A stretch of 64,000 nt of DNA from Chromatiales bacterium. GTDB lineage: Bacteria > Pseudomonadota > Gammaproteobacteria > Chromatiales > Chromatiaceae. The stretch spans positions 54,094 to 118,093 of the forward strand of contig JAKSBX010000217.1 of the NCBI GenBank assembly GCA_022360905.1, read 5' to 3'. Of this stretch, positions 36,712 to 46,668 are shown piece by piece (position 1 is the first letter of the stretch; every line of letters begins with the position of its first letter). The notes beneath the pieces were generated by a model. It did not search any database. It had not been told where the DNA came from and saw only the letters and a list, made by a program, of their open reading frames with translations. The translations under genes and the position numbers were made by a program.

Positions 36712-36820
36712 GGCCGCCAATGGACGCTAATCACCGCAAATAGCCGCCAATACAAAAATTGAAGATGACCCTTCATTTCTATTTGCGAGTGTTTGCGGTG
36801 ATTAGCGTCCATTCGCGGCC
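36712..36820. repeat. Inverted-repeat element with ~31-bp arms
   Basis: The left arm (36712-36742, GGCCGCCAATGGACGCTAAT...) is complementary to the right arm (36790-36820) with one or two mismatches, around a ~47-bp centre. The arm sequence resembles a stretch at 60271-60302 (25 of 32 positions), so it is a dispersed non-coding repeat in this genome. It sits between dmrB and the convergent cysB-type gene and could also act as a transcription barrier. Confidence 0.8.
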
Positions 36821-36862
36821 ATAAATCCACGAGCTACTTTCAGAAAATTCCACTCTCCAATC

Positions 36863-37786
36863 TCAGCTTTCTTCTTCGAGTTTTGTCGCCCCATTATCCA
36901 GAACCATCTGCTCCATCAGGTCGATGAATTTCTTCTGGTAGCGGCGTAGATATTTGTCTTTGTGGTAGGCCACCCAGGTGGTCTCCCAAGGCAGCATATG
37001 ACTCAAATCCCTTGTCTCTAGGTCAGGGTCGAGTTCAGGGGAGTAGGCCATACTGGCGATCAGCCCAACCCCCATTCCCTCTCGTACATAGGTCTTGATC
37101 ACATCGGTATCGGCTGCCGTCAACACCACGTTGGGTTGCAGTCCTGCTCGGGCGAAGGTGGTCTGCATATGATTGGCGCCGGTAAATCCAAAGGTATAGG
37201 TAATCAGCGGATAGTTACAGATACGCTCCAGGGAAAGAGGCTTTTCAGACAACACCGGATGTCCCTTCAAGGCAATCAGACTCCGATTCCAGCGATAGCA
37301 GGGAATTGCTGTAAGTGTCGAGTGCTCCCCGAGCTCTTCCGTGCAGATTGAGAAGTCGACCCGGTCAGTGACAACCAGTTCAACCAGCTGTTGAGGTGTC
37401 CCCTGGTTTATCTGCAGATTCACCTGGGGAAATAGCTTGCGAAATGCCCGGATGACAGCAGGCAGAACATAACAGGCCTGAGTATGGGTGGTACCGATGC
37501 GCAGCACACCGCTACCCTCTTCCACATGTTCCCGGCCAACATCGAGAATGTTTTCACGAATGGCCAGCGCCTGGCGGGCATAGTTGAGTACCTCCTCACC
37601 TGCCGCTGTGAGCCCGATCAAGCGTTTGCCCTTGCGCATAAACAGCTGAGTACCCAACTCCTGCTCCAGCTGTGCAAGATGCTGAGAGACGGCCGACTGC
37701 ACCAAAAACAGCTGCTTGGCAGCCAGGGTGACATTAAAGCCCGTCTCTTCCAGCGCAACCAGAGAGGTTAATTGCCTCAGCTCCAT
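36863..37786 (-). CDS. cysB: CysB-type LysR regulator of sulfur assimilation
   Basis: This 307-residue LysR-family activator has an N-terminal winged helix (QSAVSQHLAQLEQELG) and a CysB-like effector domain. The ligand-loop signature RIGTTHTQACYVLP and the stretches YTFGFTG and DTDVIKTYVREGMGVGLIASMA closely follow enterobacterial CysB, which binds N-acetylserine or sulfate. The C-terminus is somewhat shorter than the 324 residues of E. coli CysB. cysJIHC lie 11 kb downstream and are likely targets; the genes between include a sulfotransferase. Confidence 0.9.
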   Translation of the reverse strand: MELRQLTSLVALEETGFNVTLAAKQLFLVQSAVSQHLAQLEQELGTQLFMRKGKRLIGLTAAGEEVLNYARQALAIRENILDVGREHVEEGSGVLRIGTTHTQACYVLPAVIRAFRKLFPQVNLQINQGTPQQLVELVVTDRVDFSICTEELGEHSTLTAIPCYRWNRSLIALKGHPVLSEKPLSLERICNYPLITYTFGFTGANHMQTTFARAGLQPNVVLTAADTDVIKTYVREGMGVGLIASMAYSPELDPDLETRDLSHMLPWETTWVAYHKDKYLRRYQKKFIDLMEQMVLDNGATKLEEES

Positions 37787-38163
37787 ATCTTATTTCTTGA
37801 TCATGTATCTAAATAGATTAAATAATATGATAATATTGGTTGTTCAATATTGCTATCCGGTATCCCCATAAATCGGCTCTGGATTTTGTCGTGAGTCCAT
37901 TCACCACAGGTCTCCGCATGGCAGGCACATCGGACCATCGATTTCCACCAATCTCATTGACAGTGGACAAGCCAGGTGCTCTGATTGAGTAATACGGATT
38001 CGCTAGCTCAATAACCGCTGATTGTGTTGTTACAATGCCTCACCTCTTACATTATAAATGCTATATATCATACTGTATTAAATATAATTTATGGTTATAA
38101 TCACTAACCAATCATAACAATCCATTCGCTCCGGCTCCGTCAAATAGAGTTTTCACAACGAAT
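37787..38163. other. Non-coding gap between cysB and the GT41 gene
   Basis: This 377-bp stretch contains divergent promoters. It is AT-rich near both gene starts (for example ~38050-38110). I see no gene or strong hairpin. Confidence 0.5.
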
Positions 38164-40044
38164 ATGTCTAACCCTCTTATCAATGCTGAACGCAAACTCA
38201 AACAGGGCAAATTGGGCGAGGCGCACAAACTGCTCGTCAGGGCACTGAAGAAAGAACCCGATAATCCGAAAGTGCAATATCTCATTGGTGAAACACTGCT
38301 GCTGCAGAATCGTACCGATGAGTCGATCAACTATCTGATGAAAGCGGTTTCCAGCAGGCAGGCAGAGCCCTGTTGGTATGTGATGTGCGGCGTGGCGCTT
38401 GAGAGAAAAGGCCAGTACGCCGATGCGGAAAAATCCTACCGGTTTGCCGAGATGGCCGGTTGTGATAACGAGCGAATGTACTACATGATCGGCAACTTCA
38501 ACATCAATATCACCAAAAACTACAGCAAGGCGGAGATCTACCTCAGCAAGCTGATCGCCAAAAAGCCTGATGCCGCAATCGCCTATATGGCTCTGAGCAG
38601 GCTCTATATCCTGCAGGAGCGATATGAGGAAGCCCTGCAGGCACTCGATCAATGTTTACAACTGAAGTTTGAAACCCCGGAAGTCTATATCAATTTGAGT
38701 CACGCCCTCTCTCATCAGGGACGGCAGGATGAGGCACTGAGCTGTAATCAGAAAGCACTGGAACTCGATCCGAACAACACCATCGCCATACAGAACTATC
38801 TGGTGCAGCTGCTCTACACAGAGGACGATCAACAAAAGATCTACACTGAGGTGCGTAAACTCACCCACTCAATCAACAAGAGATCGAAAACCCTCTTTCC
38901 CGGCGCGCCCGACTGTACCGCAGAGCGCCAACTCACCGTTGGTTTCGTCTCGGCCGATTTGCGTCATCATGCAATCTCACACTATTTCAAACCGATACTA
39001 GAGTGTTTTGATCGAGAGCGGTTTTCACTCAATTTCTACTATAACAATCACGTCTATGACGATACGACCCATGCAATAAAAAAGCATGCCGATCTGTGGC
39101 GGGAAACAGCCCACCTGGATGATAAGGAACTGGTCAATCTGATTCGTGGGGACCAGGTCGATATTCTCATCGATCTCTCCAATCATACGGTGGGAAACCG
39201 GCTGCTGGCATTCACCCAAAGGCCGGCTCCGATGCAGGTATCCTGGATGGGACTACCGATAACCACCGGCCTTGACTGCATGGATTATGCGCTGAAGGAT
39301 CAGCTCACCATTGAGACCTGTCAGCTCGATAAGAACGCTTCGGAAAAGATGCTGCCGGTCGACAACCTGACCTTCTATAACCCGATATCCGAATTGCCCC
39401 CATTGAGTGAGCCTCCCTGCCTACGCAATGGTTATGTCACCTTCGGCTCATTCAACGTTTTAAGAAAAATCAATCAGCGCATCATGGAGACCTGGGCGAA
39501 AATAGTTCTTAAACTCCCCGAGTCACGTATAAGAATGGTCATCGAGGACTATAATAACGCCACGATGCAAGAACATATTTACGAGATTTTTGCCCAGCAT
39601 GGCGTGGATCGCTCAAGAGTTGAACTCAAACCGAGTCTGGCACTGTCAGACTACATGGCCTCCCATAACGAAGTGGATATCGCGCTGGACCCTTATCCCT
39701 ACCATGGCCAAACCACCAGTTTCAATTCCCTGCTGATGGGATTACCCCTAGTCTCCTGCTGTGGTAATTCTGTGGCCAGTAATTACTCGAGGCGTATTCT
39801 CAATGCCATCGACAAGCAAGCCTGGTTGGCAGAGAACCTTGAACAGTATGTCGATATTGCGCTGAGACTCGCGCAGGACAAGGAGAACTTGAGTAGACTG
39901 CGAAAAAATTTACGACAGGAGGTTCAGAATTCCAGTTTAACGGACTATCAACACCTTGCAAAAGATATCGAGTCGGCACTGCTGACCGGCTGGGATAATT
40001 TGTGCAAAGAAATCGGTACAGATCAAAACAACAACAGCAAATAA
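38164..40044 (+). CDS. TPR-fused GT41 glycosyltransferase (SPINDLY/OGT type)
   Basis: This 626-residue protein has N-terminal tetratricopeptide repeats (residues ~1-235, for example AHKLLVRALKKEPDNPKVQYLIGETLL) and a C-terminal GT41 catalytic region (~255-610). Family marks are VGFVSADLRHHAISHY, the MQVSWMGLPITTG segment, YVTFGSFN and the donor-site stretch DIALDPYPYHGQTTS. Such bacterial enzymes transfer a sugar to Ser/Thr or Asn of target proteins, often surface or flagellar ones. There is no signal peptide, so it acts in the cytoplasm. It is followed by a pentapeptide-repeat gene 46 nt on. Confidence 0.9.
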   Translation: MSNPLINAERKLKQGKLGEAHKLLVRALKKEPDNPKVQYLIGETLLLQNRTDESINYLMKAVSSRQAEPCWYVMCGVALERKGQYADAEKSYRFAEMAGCDNERMYYMIGNFNINITKNYSKAEIYLSKLIAKKPDAAIAYMALSRLYILQERYEEALQALDQCLQLKFETPEVYINLSHALSHQGRQDEALSCNQKALELDPNNTIAIQNYLVQLLYTEDDQQKIYTEVRKLTHSINKRSKTLFPGAPDCTAERQLTVGFVSADLRHHAISHYFKPILECFDRERFSLNFYYNNHVYDDTTHAIKKHADLWRETAHLDDKELVNLIRGDQVDILIDLSNHTVGNRLLAFTQRPAPMQVSWMGLPITTGLDCMDYALKDQLTIETCQLDKNASEKMLPVDNLTFYNPISELPPLSEPPCLRNGYVTFGSFNVLRKINQRIMETWAKIVLKLPESRIRMVIEDYNNATMQEHIYEIFAQHGVDRSRVELKPSLALSDYMASHNEVDIALDPYPYHGQTTSFNSLLMGLPLVSCCGNSVASNYSRRILNAIDKQAWLAENLEQYVDIALRLAQDKENLSRLRKNLRQEVQNSSLTDYQHLAKDIESALLTGWDNLCKEIGTDQNNNSK

Positions 40045-40090
40045 CGATCACCTCGACCACTGCCACATCAATTTGGAGTACCCTGAAAAC

Positions 40091-41551
40091 ATGAACATGT
40101 CAGAGAAAGTTGATTCAATCGAGGCGACAATCCCGGAATTGGACACATTGTCCAGATTACGCAGATGGGCCAACGCACCAGACCGGCAGCTTGCAGCAAA
40201 AGAGGTTGATGCCTATACCGAACAGCTGATTGAACACAGCGGGCGCGGCATGGTATTGCGCGAAGCCGATCTACGCGGACTGAACCTGTCCGGGTTCAAT
40301 CTACGACTTGCGGTCCTCAACCGTGCCGTATTGCATGGCACCAACCTGAGTAACGCCAATCTGTCAGGCGCCTCGATTGTTTGTGCCGGCATGGAGCGGA
40401 CGATCCTCAAAGGTGCCAATCTCAGTGGTGTCTATATGCATGCCTTTGCGGCACAGGTATGTGACTTTACCGGTGCCGATATGAGCAATCTGACCGATGC
40501 CACAGGCAGTCTTTTCCATGGCTGTTTCATGGAAGGTGTGAAACTATCTGGATCGGCAATTGCCGGCACCAGCTTTTATCAATGCATTATGGACCGCGTC
40601 GATTTCAGCCGCAGTAATCTTCAAGGCTCGACGATCAACGAGTGCCATCTTGGCGAAGCGGAGTTTTCCGGTGCACAACTCTCTCAGTTGACAATCACCA
40701 AATGCAATCTGCGTAGTGCCATCTTATCCGATACCAGCGGTGAGGGACTGGTACTGCAACGTCTGTTGGATGCGGACGGTTTAACCCTCGCCCGCAGCAA
40801 CCTGCCTGGATTGAGAATTCGAAACAGCACCCTATCAAAACTGAATGCCTCGCACCTGGCGGCCAGAGAGGCCGATCTCGCTGCTGTTTCCATGCCGGCG
40901 GCAGATTTCGCTTGCGCCGATCTCGAGTATGCCCGTCTGTCGAATGTGAGTCTTGAAAACAGCAACTTCAGCGGTGCGAAACTCGATGGCGCCTTGATGG
41001 CCAACTGCATGGCCAACCAGAGTGATTTTTCCGGCGCCATGGGTGAGAACCTGTCGGTTCGGGAATCCTCTTTTCAAGCAGCGAACATGAACCGCTTTAC
41101 CGCCCGTTGCGCCCATTTCCGGGACTGCAATCTGGCCCATGCCTCGCTGCACAAGGCCTATCTCTATCGGGCCATGATCACCGGGGATCCGCCAAAATCC
41201 ATGTCTATGATGGGCGCCGATCTGTCCGAGTCCACACTGGTACAGGCTTACATTGCCGGGGATCTGACTGGCGCCAGACTGAATGGCGCGCTGATGGTCT
41301 ATGCACGTTTGAATCAGGCGGTATTGACCGATGCCGACCTGACCGGTGCCTCCCTGTTTGGCGCCAGTCTGGTCAAGACCATCTTCCATAACGCCTGCCT
41401 GGATGATGTGATCGGACCGGCCTTCAGCGATCGTTGCAACGGCCTGAGTGATGCACTCTCATCAGCGACAGGTGAAGAGAGCCAGCGTTTGGCAGACTTC
41501 GTCGATGGGCTGGAAGGCCTGCTGACCGATCAGCGCAGAGGTTCCACTTGA
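40091..41551 (+). CDS. Pentapeptide-repeat protein
   Basis: After a ~60-residue helical start, this 486-residue protein consists of A(D/N)LXX repeats (LREADLRGLNLSGFNLRLAVL, AVLHGTNLSNANLSGAS and so on) to about residue 455, forming a right-handed square helix, then an acidic tail (EESQRLADFVDGLEG). Such proteins are binding scaffolds; no enzyme site is seen. The ATG at 40091 is preferred because TTGGAG stands about 12 nt upstream; the track start uses a TTG within that site. It overlaps the next gene by 4 nt (TTGA), so it is co-translated with a dehydrogenase. Confidence 0.9.
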   Translation: MNMSEKVDSIEATIPELDTLSRLRRWANAPDRQLAAKEVDAYTEQLIEHSGRGMVLREADLRGLNLSGFNLRLAVLNRAVLHGTNLSNANLSGASIVCAGMERTILKGANLSGVYMHAFAAQVCDFTGADMSNLTDATGSLFHGCFMEGVKLSGSAIAGTSFYQCIMDRVDFSRSNLQGSTINECHLGEAEFSGAQLSQLTITKCNLRSAILSDTSGEGLVLQRLLDADGLTLARSNLPGLRIRNSTLSKLNASHLAAREADLAAVSMPAADFACADLEYARLSNVSLENSNFSGAKLDGALMANCMANQSDFSGAMGENLSVRESSFQAANMNRFTARCAHFRDCNLAHASLHKAYLYRAMITGDPPKSMSMMGADLSESTLVQAYIAGDLTGARLNGALMVYARLNQAVLTDADLTGASLFGASLVKTIFHNACLDDVIGPAFSDRCNGLSDALSSATGEESQRLADFVDGLEGLLTDQRRGST

Positions 41552-42561
41552 GTGCATCCAGCGATGACATGACTAAGCTCAGTCTGGATGAGGTGAGTGA
41601 AACCTGTCACTCTGCACTGGCCCGATTCATGACACCGGAGCATGCCGCTGAAGAGGTCTTCAGGCAACTGCTCGATGCAGAGCTGAGAGGTAAACACTCC
41701 CATGGTCTGGTTCGAATTCCATGGATGTATGAACGACTGGGCGAAGTCAGCCACAGTAGACCTGAAGCTGAGCAGATTCTGCCCTGGTTCAGTCGCTTCG
41801 ATTGCAGTAACAGCATTGGATACATCGCCGCCCGGGAGGCACAAACCAGCTTACAAGTGACTTTGGCAAACAACCCATTCGGTGTAGCGATCTGCGCCAA
41901 TGCCTTTCCGACCGGAGTCATCGGCGACTATCTTCGCCCTTTGGCAGAGTCCGGCCTGGTGGCCATCGGTTTCGCAACCAGTCCGCCTCTGGTCACCCTG
42001 CCGCCAGGCAAATCCCCTCTGCTGGGGACCAATCCGATTTGTATCGCCTTACCCTCCAGTGAAGGACATCCGCCGTTTATCGCCGATGTGAGTCCCGCCC
42101 CCGCCACTTTCGGCCAACTGCTCTCCATGCTATACGGTTTTCCCGGCAAGCTGGACGAGCTGGATGTAACCACCCGCGCGGGAGAACCTCCGCAAAGTGC
42201 AGAGGCACTGTTTGACGATCGCATCCGCCTGACCGGCAAGATCGTGCAGCAGTTCGAGACACCGGCAAATAGGCGTCAGTACGCCCTCACCCTGGGTATC
42301 GAGCTGCTGACCACCCTGCTTGCCGGTAAAAATCCACGGGGCTCCCTGGTAATGGCCGCCATCGATCCTGCGCAAGTCGAGGGACTGCATCCTGATGCGG
42401 TTGCCGAAAAAATCGATCACATCGCAGCACAAACCGACTGGCGATCGATACCCGGTGCACATGGCGAGCGTAGCTTGCGTAAAAGTCAGGAGCAGGGCTG
42501 GATATCCCTGCCGAAGAAGCTGTGGGAGCGGTTACAACAGATGGCAGATATCAATCAATAG
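41548..42561 (+). CDS. LDH2/MDH2-family 2-hydroxyacid dehydrogenase
   Basis: This 337-residue NAD(P)-dependent oxidoreductase belongs to the LDH2 family, which includes malate, L-lactate, ureidoglycolate and (R)-sulfolactate dehydrogenases and 2,3-diketogulonate reductase. Typical motifs are GKHSHGLVRIP near residue 50 and LGTNPICIALPS near 155. It starts at TTG in a TTGA overlap with the pentapeptide gene. The substrate cannot be read from sequence; the sulfur context makes a sulfonated acid possible but unproven. It overlaps the convergent acyltransferase gene by 7 nt. Confidence 0.85.
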   Translation: MSASSDDMTKLSLDEVSETCHSALARFMTPEHAAEEVFRQLLDAELRGKHSHGLVRIPWMYERLGEVSHSRPEAEQILPWFSRFDCSNSIGYIAAREAQTSLQVTLANNPFGVAICANAFPTGVIGDYLRPLAESGLVAIGFATSPPLVTLPPGKSPLLGTNPICIALPSSEGHPPFIADVSPAPATFGQLLSMLYGFPGKLDELDVTTRAGEPPQSAEALFDDRIRLTGKIVQQFETPANRRQYALTLGIELLTTLLAGKNPRGSLVMAAIDPAQVEGLHPDAVAEKIDHIAAQTDWRSIPGAHGERSLRKSQEQGWISLPKKLWERLQQMADINQ

Positions 42562-43244
42562 AAATGAGGTCCCAGTGCTACGTCCGTGTCGAGCGGATTC
42601 TCCTTGATGACTTTTGCAGGAGAGCCCACAGCGACAACGTTACTAGGAATATCCCGGGTCACGGTTGCACCCGCACCGATGACCGAATGTTCGCCTATAC
42701 TCACCTTCTCAATCACCTGACATCCCAAGCCCAGATAGCTCTCTTTGCCACACGCCACATCACCGGCGACACGACTGCCTGGTCCGGCGAATACAGCCCG
42801 ACCCAGGCGTGAACCATGCCCTACGGTCACTTGCCAGTCCAAGGCGACAAAATCATCCAGCCGGGCCGCGTGATTCACCGCGTTCATACCCATCAACAAT
42901 ACGCCAGCACCCAGACTGGCATCAGCCGAGACATAGGATGACGGGTTGATGATCGCCGGACAATCCGCCCCCTGGCGCAACAGCAGATCACCATAGCGAC
43001 TTCTTGCAACCGGGTTGCCGATACCGACGGCAAATTGATGGGCCTGAATGAAGCTACTGTCGAGCAGCAGATCATCGCCACCGAGAATCGGCAGGCCATT
43101 GATACTCGGTTTGTCAGTAGAGGTTCTGTCAATTGCACCGATGATATTGAAGCCGGCCAACAGTGCAATCTCCCGCAGACAAAAGGCGTGACCGCCGCTG
43201 CCTATGATCACCATAGGTTTGCTTGGATCATTTCTGCTCATCAT
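42555..43244 (-). CDS. NeuD/PglD-type sugar O/N-acyltransferase
   Basis: This 229-residue protein has an N-terminal Rossmann-like domain (VIIGSGGHAFCLREIALLAGF) and a C-terminal left-handed beta-helix of hexapeptide repeats (residues ~95-210, for example ADASLGAGVLLMGMNAVNHAARL). The architecture is that of NeuD and PglD, which acetylate sialic or bacillosamine-type sugars. The catalytic His is probably in AVNHAARL. It follows the PaaK-like ligase gene with a 17-nt overlap, so the two are probably co-translated. Confidence 0.85.
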   Translation of the reverse strand: MMSRNDPSKPMVIIGSGGHAFCLREIALLAGFNIIGAIDRTSTDKPSINGLPILGGDDLLLDSSFIQAHQFAVGIGNPVARSRYGDLLLRQGADCPAIINPSSYVSADASLGAGVLLMGMNAVNHAARLDDFVALDWQVTVGHGSRLGRAVFAGPGSRVAGDVACGKESYLGLGCQVIEKVSIGEHSVIGAGATVTRDIPSNVVAVGSPAKVIKENPLDTDVALGPHFY

Positions 43245-44568
43245 GATTTCCTGTACGATCGATCACCCGCCTCGCCTTGAAAGCGGTACGGGGAAAAGCG
43301 CCTGGCTGTTTACCTATCACTGAGACTCTCAAACCCAGGTTGGCCTCCAGTTTCTGTTCGACTATGGATTGATAATCGGCTGGTGCAAAAGCTCGATCCA
43401 CCTCCACTTCAACCGTCACTTCCTGCAAAGCCCCCTTCTCGTCAATCACGATTCTGAACTCGGTTCCCAGCCAGGAGATCGAACGCAGGATCGATTCGAT
43501 ATCCGAAGGATAGAACTTAACCCCACGTATGATCAGCATGTCGTCAAGTCGTCCGATAATGCCCTTGGGCATGCGTGGATAGCTCCTGCCGCAGGGACAC
43601 GGCTCATCGGTGATGATCGTCTCATCCCCTGGAAAATAGCGGATCATGGGCTGGGATTTTCGCCACAGATGGGTATACACCACCGCACCCTTCCGGTTAT
43701 AGCCCAAGGGTATGTTTGGATCGGCGGGGTCCACCACTTCGGTATAGTCGATATCCTGATAGACATGCATACCGGTTCTCTGATCACACTCCATGTTGGA
43801 ACAGGGATGGAGTTCCGCCACATTGCCGAAATCGATGGCCTTGATACCAAAACCGCTTTCGAGACGTTGTTTGACCCCGGCAATACCCGCCCCCGGTTCA
43901 CCGCCAAAAAAACCGAGCCGTAACGGGCCGGCCGCCAGATCAACCCCCATCTCCCGAGCCTTCTCCAAGATATGCAGACAGAAGCTGGGGGTACCGCATA
44001 TCACCGTGGAGCCAACCTGCTGCATCAGCATGATCTGACGCTCTGTATTACCGCCAGCCATTGGCAATACCTTGGCGCCGATTCTTTCCGCCGCACCCAA
44101 CAGCCCCCAGCCGCCGACATAGAGACTCAGGGGAAAGACGATCTGTACAATGTCATCCGGACGAAGTCCCGCCGCCCAACACTGCATGGCCTGAGCTTCG
44201 GATATCTCATCCCAGTCCCGGGCTGAAATGGCAAACAGGGTGGGTTCTCCTGTGGTGCCTGAAGTTCCTTGAATACGCACCACCTCTTCGAAGTCGACCC
44301 CGAGATAGTTACCGAACGGCGGATGATCACGCTGAGATTGTCTCAACATCGCCTTGGTCACCACCGGTATTCTGCGGCTGAAACTCTCGAGACTGTCTAT
44401 TTGCCGGGGCTCGACCCCGTGAGCCTGATAGAGTTGCCGGTAGAAAGGGATCTCTTCGTAGACATATTCCAGTTGGGCTTTGAGTCGTTCAAATATCACG
44501 CGCTGACGCTGTTCAGCCGGGCGCGTTTCCCGTACCTTGTCCCAATAGTAATCGTCGTTTGGATGCAT
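43228..44568 (-). CDS. PaaK-like AMP-forming acyl-CoA ligase
   Basis: This 446-residue cytoplasmic adenylating enzyme resembles phenylacetate-CoA ligase. Motifs: the phosphate loop IQGTSGTTGEPT (residues ~96-107), a Cys-containing metal site (HPCSNMECDQ and EPCPCGRSY), and the hinge GRLDDMLIIRGVKFYPSDIE. It activates a carboxylic acid as acyl-AMP/CoA. Paired with a NeuD-type acyltransferase, it may supply an unusual acyl group for sugar decoration instead of serving phenylacetate breakdown, since no other paa genes are present. That role is inference. Confidence 0.87.
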   Translation of the reverse strand: MHPNDDYYWDKVRETRPAEQRQRVIFERLKAQLEYVYEEIPFYRQLYQAHGVEPRQIDSLESFSRRIPVVTKAMLRQSQRDHPPFGNYLGVDFEEVVRIQGTSGTTGEPTLFAISARDWDEISEAQAMQCWAAGLRPDDIVQIVFPLSLYVGGWGLLGAAERIGAKVLPMAGGNTERQIMLMQQVGSTVICGTPSFCLHILEKAREMGVDLAAGPLRLGFFGGEPGAGIAGVKQRLESGFGIKAIDFGNVAELHPCSNMECDQRTGMHVYQDIDYTEVVDPADPNIPLGYNRKGAVVYTHLWRKSQPMIRYFPGDETIITDEPCPCGRSYPRMPKGIIGRLDDMLIIRGVKFYPSDIESILRSISWLGTEFRIVIDEKGALQEVTVEVEVDRAFAPADYQSIVEQKLEANLGLRVSVIGKQPGAFPRTAFKARRVIDRTGNHDEQK

Positions 44569-44821
44569 GCTGAATGGCGTTTTATGACAACCTGGAAGTC
44601 TCTCACTACTTTCTCACACTTAGAGTTCGGCGACCAACTATTTATGATGAAAATTGATACAATTCAACAACGATTCTGTTTCGCTGACCCAACAGAATCC
44701 GTTATCTACAAAACAACAAACCCTGTCATGGAGTCTATTTTATCAATGCCAGCCCTACTCAGAAGAAAACCGCTGCCAACGACTCAAGTCGGGCCAATGT
44801 CTTCAGGCTGAAGTTATCGCG

Positions 44822-45607
44822 ATGCACTGTCTCGTCTGTAACGCCGACACACACCACTACTTCAGCAAGCAGTTCGAAGAGTACGGCCTCGGCAAGGTCG
44901 ACTACGAGCGCTGCAGTCACTGCGGTACTGTGTTCGCCACCAGCCTACTGCAACTGCCTGAAGATGAATGGCAATCCCTGTGCAGTCGATACCATGGTCG
45001 CTATCGTAAGGATAATGAGAATCCTGACGATCCAAACTGGCGTCAACGACTGCAAAGTCAAAGTGAAGTTTTACTCGCCATGACAGAGTTGGGTCTACTG
45101 CCGAAACAGCACCACTGGTTGGACTATGGATGCGGTGAGGGTGAACTGGCGGGCTTACTGGGGCAGCAGGGTGTGCAGGTCGACTGCTATGACCGCTACT
45201 GGAAGAAAGATCACTATATCAACGAATCCCAGCTTCTATCCGACAGCTACCCTGTTGTCATCAATACGGCACTTTTTGAGCACTTGAGGGCACGTGCCGA
45301 AATGGATGCGATCATCGATCTACTCACACAGGGTGGCACTTTTGCCCTGCATACCCTGGTTCGTGGTGAGATACCGAAAGACCCTTCCTGGTTCTATCTA
45401 CTGCCGGTCCATACCATATTCTTTACCAATCAGGCGATGCGAATACTATTTCAGGCGTGGGGCTTTACAAGCTCACTCTATGCGGTTGATGCCCGTTTAT
45501 GGCTATGGTTCAGATCTTCAAAAGCGACTCTGCTCAAGCAACACCCAGGATTGGCCTCTGAATCCGATTGGAAGATCTGTGATGGATTTATGGCTTACTG
45601 GCCCTGA
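44822..45607 (+). CDS. SAM-dependent methyltransferase with N-terminal Cys4 zinc site
   Basis: This protein of about 261 residues starts MHCLVCNADTHHYF and has a second Cys pair in CSHCGTVF, a likely zinc knuckle. A class I methyltransferase domain follows with SAM motif I WLDYGCGEGELAGLL (residues ~98-112). The ATG at 44822 is preferred because the zinc motif starts there; the track frame adds 56 unlikely residues. Such enzymes often methylate sugars or lipids in surface glycan clusters. The target is unknown. The sulfotransferase gene follows after 32 nt. Confidence 0.82.
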   Translation: MHCLVCNADTHHYFSKQFEEYGLGKVDYERCSHCGTVFATSLLQLPEDEWQSLCSRYHGRYRKDNENPDDPNWRQRLQSQSEVLLAMTELGLLPKQHHWLDYGCGEGELAGLLGQQGVQVDCYDRYWKKDHYINESQLLSDSYPVVINTALFEHLRARAEMDAIIDLLTQGGTFALHTLVRGEIPKDPSWFYLLPVHTIFFTNQAMRILFQAWGFTSSLYAVDARLWLWFRSSKATLLKQHPGLASESDWKICDGFMAYWP

Positions 45608-45639
45608 TCTGGTATAACGAACAATTTAAGGCTGACCTT

Positions 45640-46668
45640 ATGTCCTACGAGTTGCGCAACGAAGTCAGAACTGAACCTTTTCGTCGAAACGATCGTCTCG
45701 AATCCCTTCTGCAACAACTGAACGAGATCTTACACGACGCCAGCAGCAAACAATCGGCACTTTTTGATTCCCCCAACTATCCGGTTGTTTTCGTTGTTGG
45801 CGGACCCAGGTCCGGCACCACCCTGATGATGCAGTGGCTGGCGTCAAGTGGTCTGTTTGGCTATCCATCCAACCTGATGGCCCGCTTCTACCGTGCACCT
45901 TATATCGGCGCATTGATCCATGAAATGATGTTCAATCCAGAATACCGATATAAGAATGACTTTTCCGACCTGCTCCCGTTCACACTGAAAAGCAGTTTTG
46001 AATCGGACCTGGGTAAAACCATCGGCACGTCAGCGCCCAATGTATTCTGGTACTTTTGGCGGCGCTTTTTCGATTTCGGTGATTGTCCATACCTGAATGA
46101 AGCACAACAACAGCGGGCGGACACAACCCGTTTTGTCAAAGAGCTGGCAGCCATCGAATCGGCTTTCAACAAGCCCTTTGCCTTGAAAGGGATCATTGTC
46201 AACTGGAACCTTGAGTTTATTGACCAATTATTTGAAAAAGCCCTGTTTATACATGTTCGACGTAATCCCGCCTACCAGATGAATTCAATACTCAAGGCAA
46301 GAGAACGTTTCAGGGGAGACAGAAAGCTCTGGTGGGGGTTCAAGACACCGGAATTCGAACATTTGAAATTCTCAACCCCTGAGGAAGAGGTTGCAGCACA
46401 GATTTTTTTCACCCGCAGAGCCATCTCAACCGCCTTTGACAATATGTCCGAAAATCGCTGGATGAGTGTCGACTACGAAGATTTCTGCTCCGAGCCTCAA
46501 CAGGTCTATGGTGAATTGGCCGATAAGCTGTCCAGTCAGGAGTATGATATTCCGAGCCAGTATCCTGGAACAGCCGGCTTTACCAACAGCAACGGCCCAG
46601 GCAGTCCAGAAATTGAAGCGTTCGACAAAATCTATTTGCAGTTTGAAAAAGCTCACACATCAAACTGA
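45640..46668 (+). CDS. PAPS-dependent sulfotransferase
   Basis: This 342-residue cytoplasmic sulfotransferase has the 5'-phosphosulfate loop VVGGPRSGTTLMMQWL (residues ~50-65) and a 3'-phosphate-binding region around KALFIHVRRNPAYQMNS (~200-215). It transfers sulfate from PAPS to a hydroxyl or amine of a sugar, lipid or small molecule; the acceptor is not known. PAPS could come from the CysC encoded 7 kb downstream. The gene is convergent with the DegT gene and overlaps its end by 9 nt. Confidence 0.87.
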   Translation: MSYELRNEVRTEPFRRNDRLESLLQQLNEILHDASSKQSALFDSPNYPVVFVVGGPRSGTTLMMQWLASSGLFGYPSNLMARFYRAPYIGALIHEMMFNPEYRYKNDFSDLLPFTLKSSFESDLGKTIGTSAPNVFWYFWRRFFDFGDCPYLNEAQQQRADTTRFVKELAAIESAFNKPFALKGIIVNWNLEFIDQLFEKALFIHVRRNPAYQMNSILKARERFRGDRKLWWGFKTPEFEHLKFSTPEEEVAAQIFFTRRAISTAFDNMSENRWMSVDYEDFCSEPQQVYGELADKLSSQEYDIPSQYPGTAGFTNSNGPGSPEIEAFDKIYLQFEKAHTSN

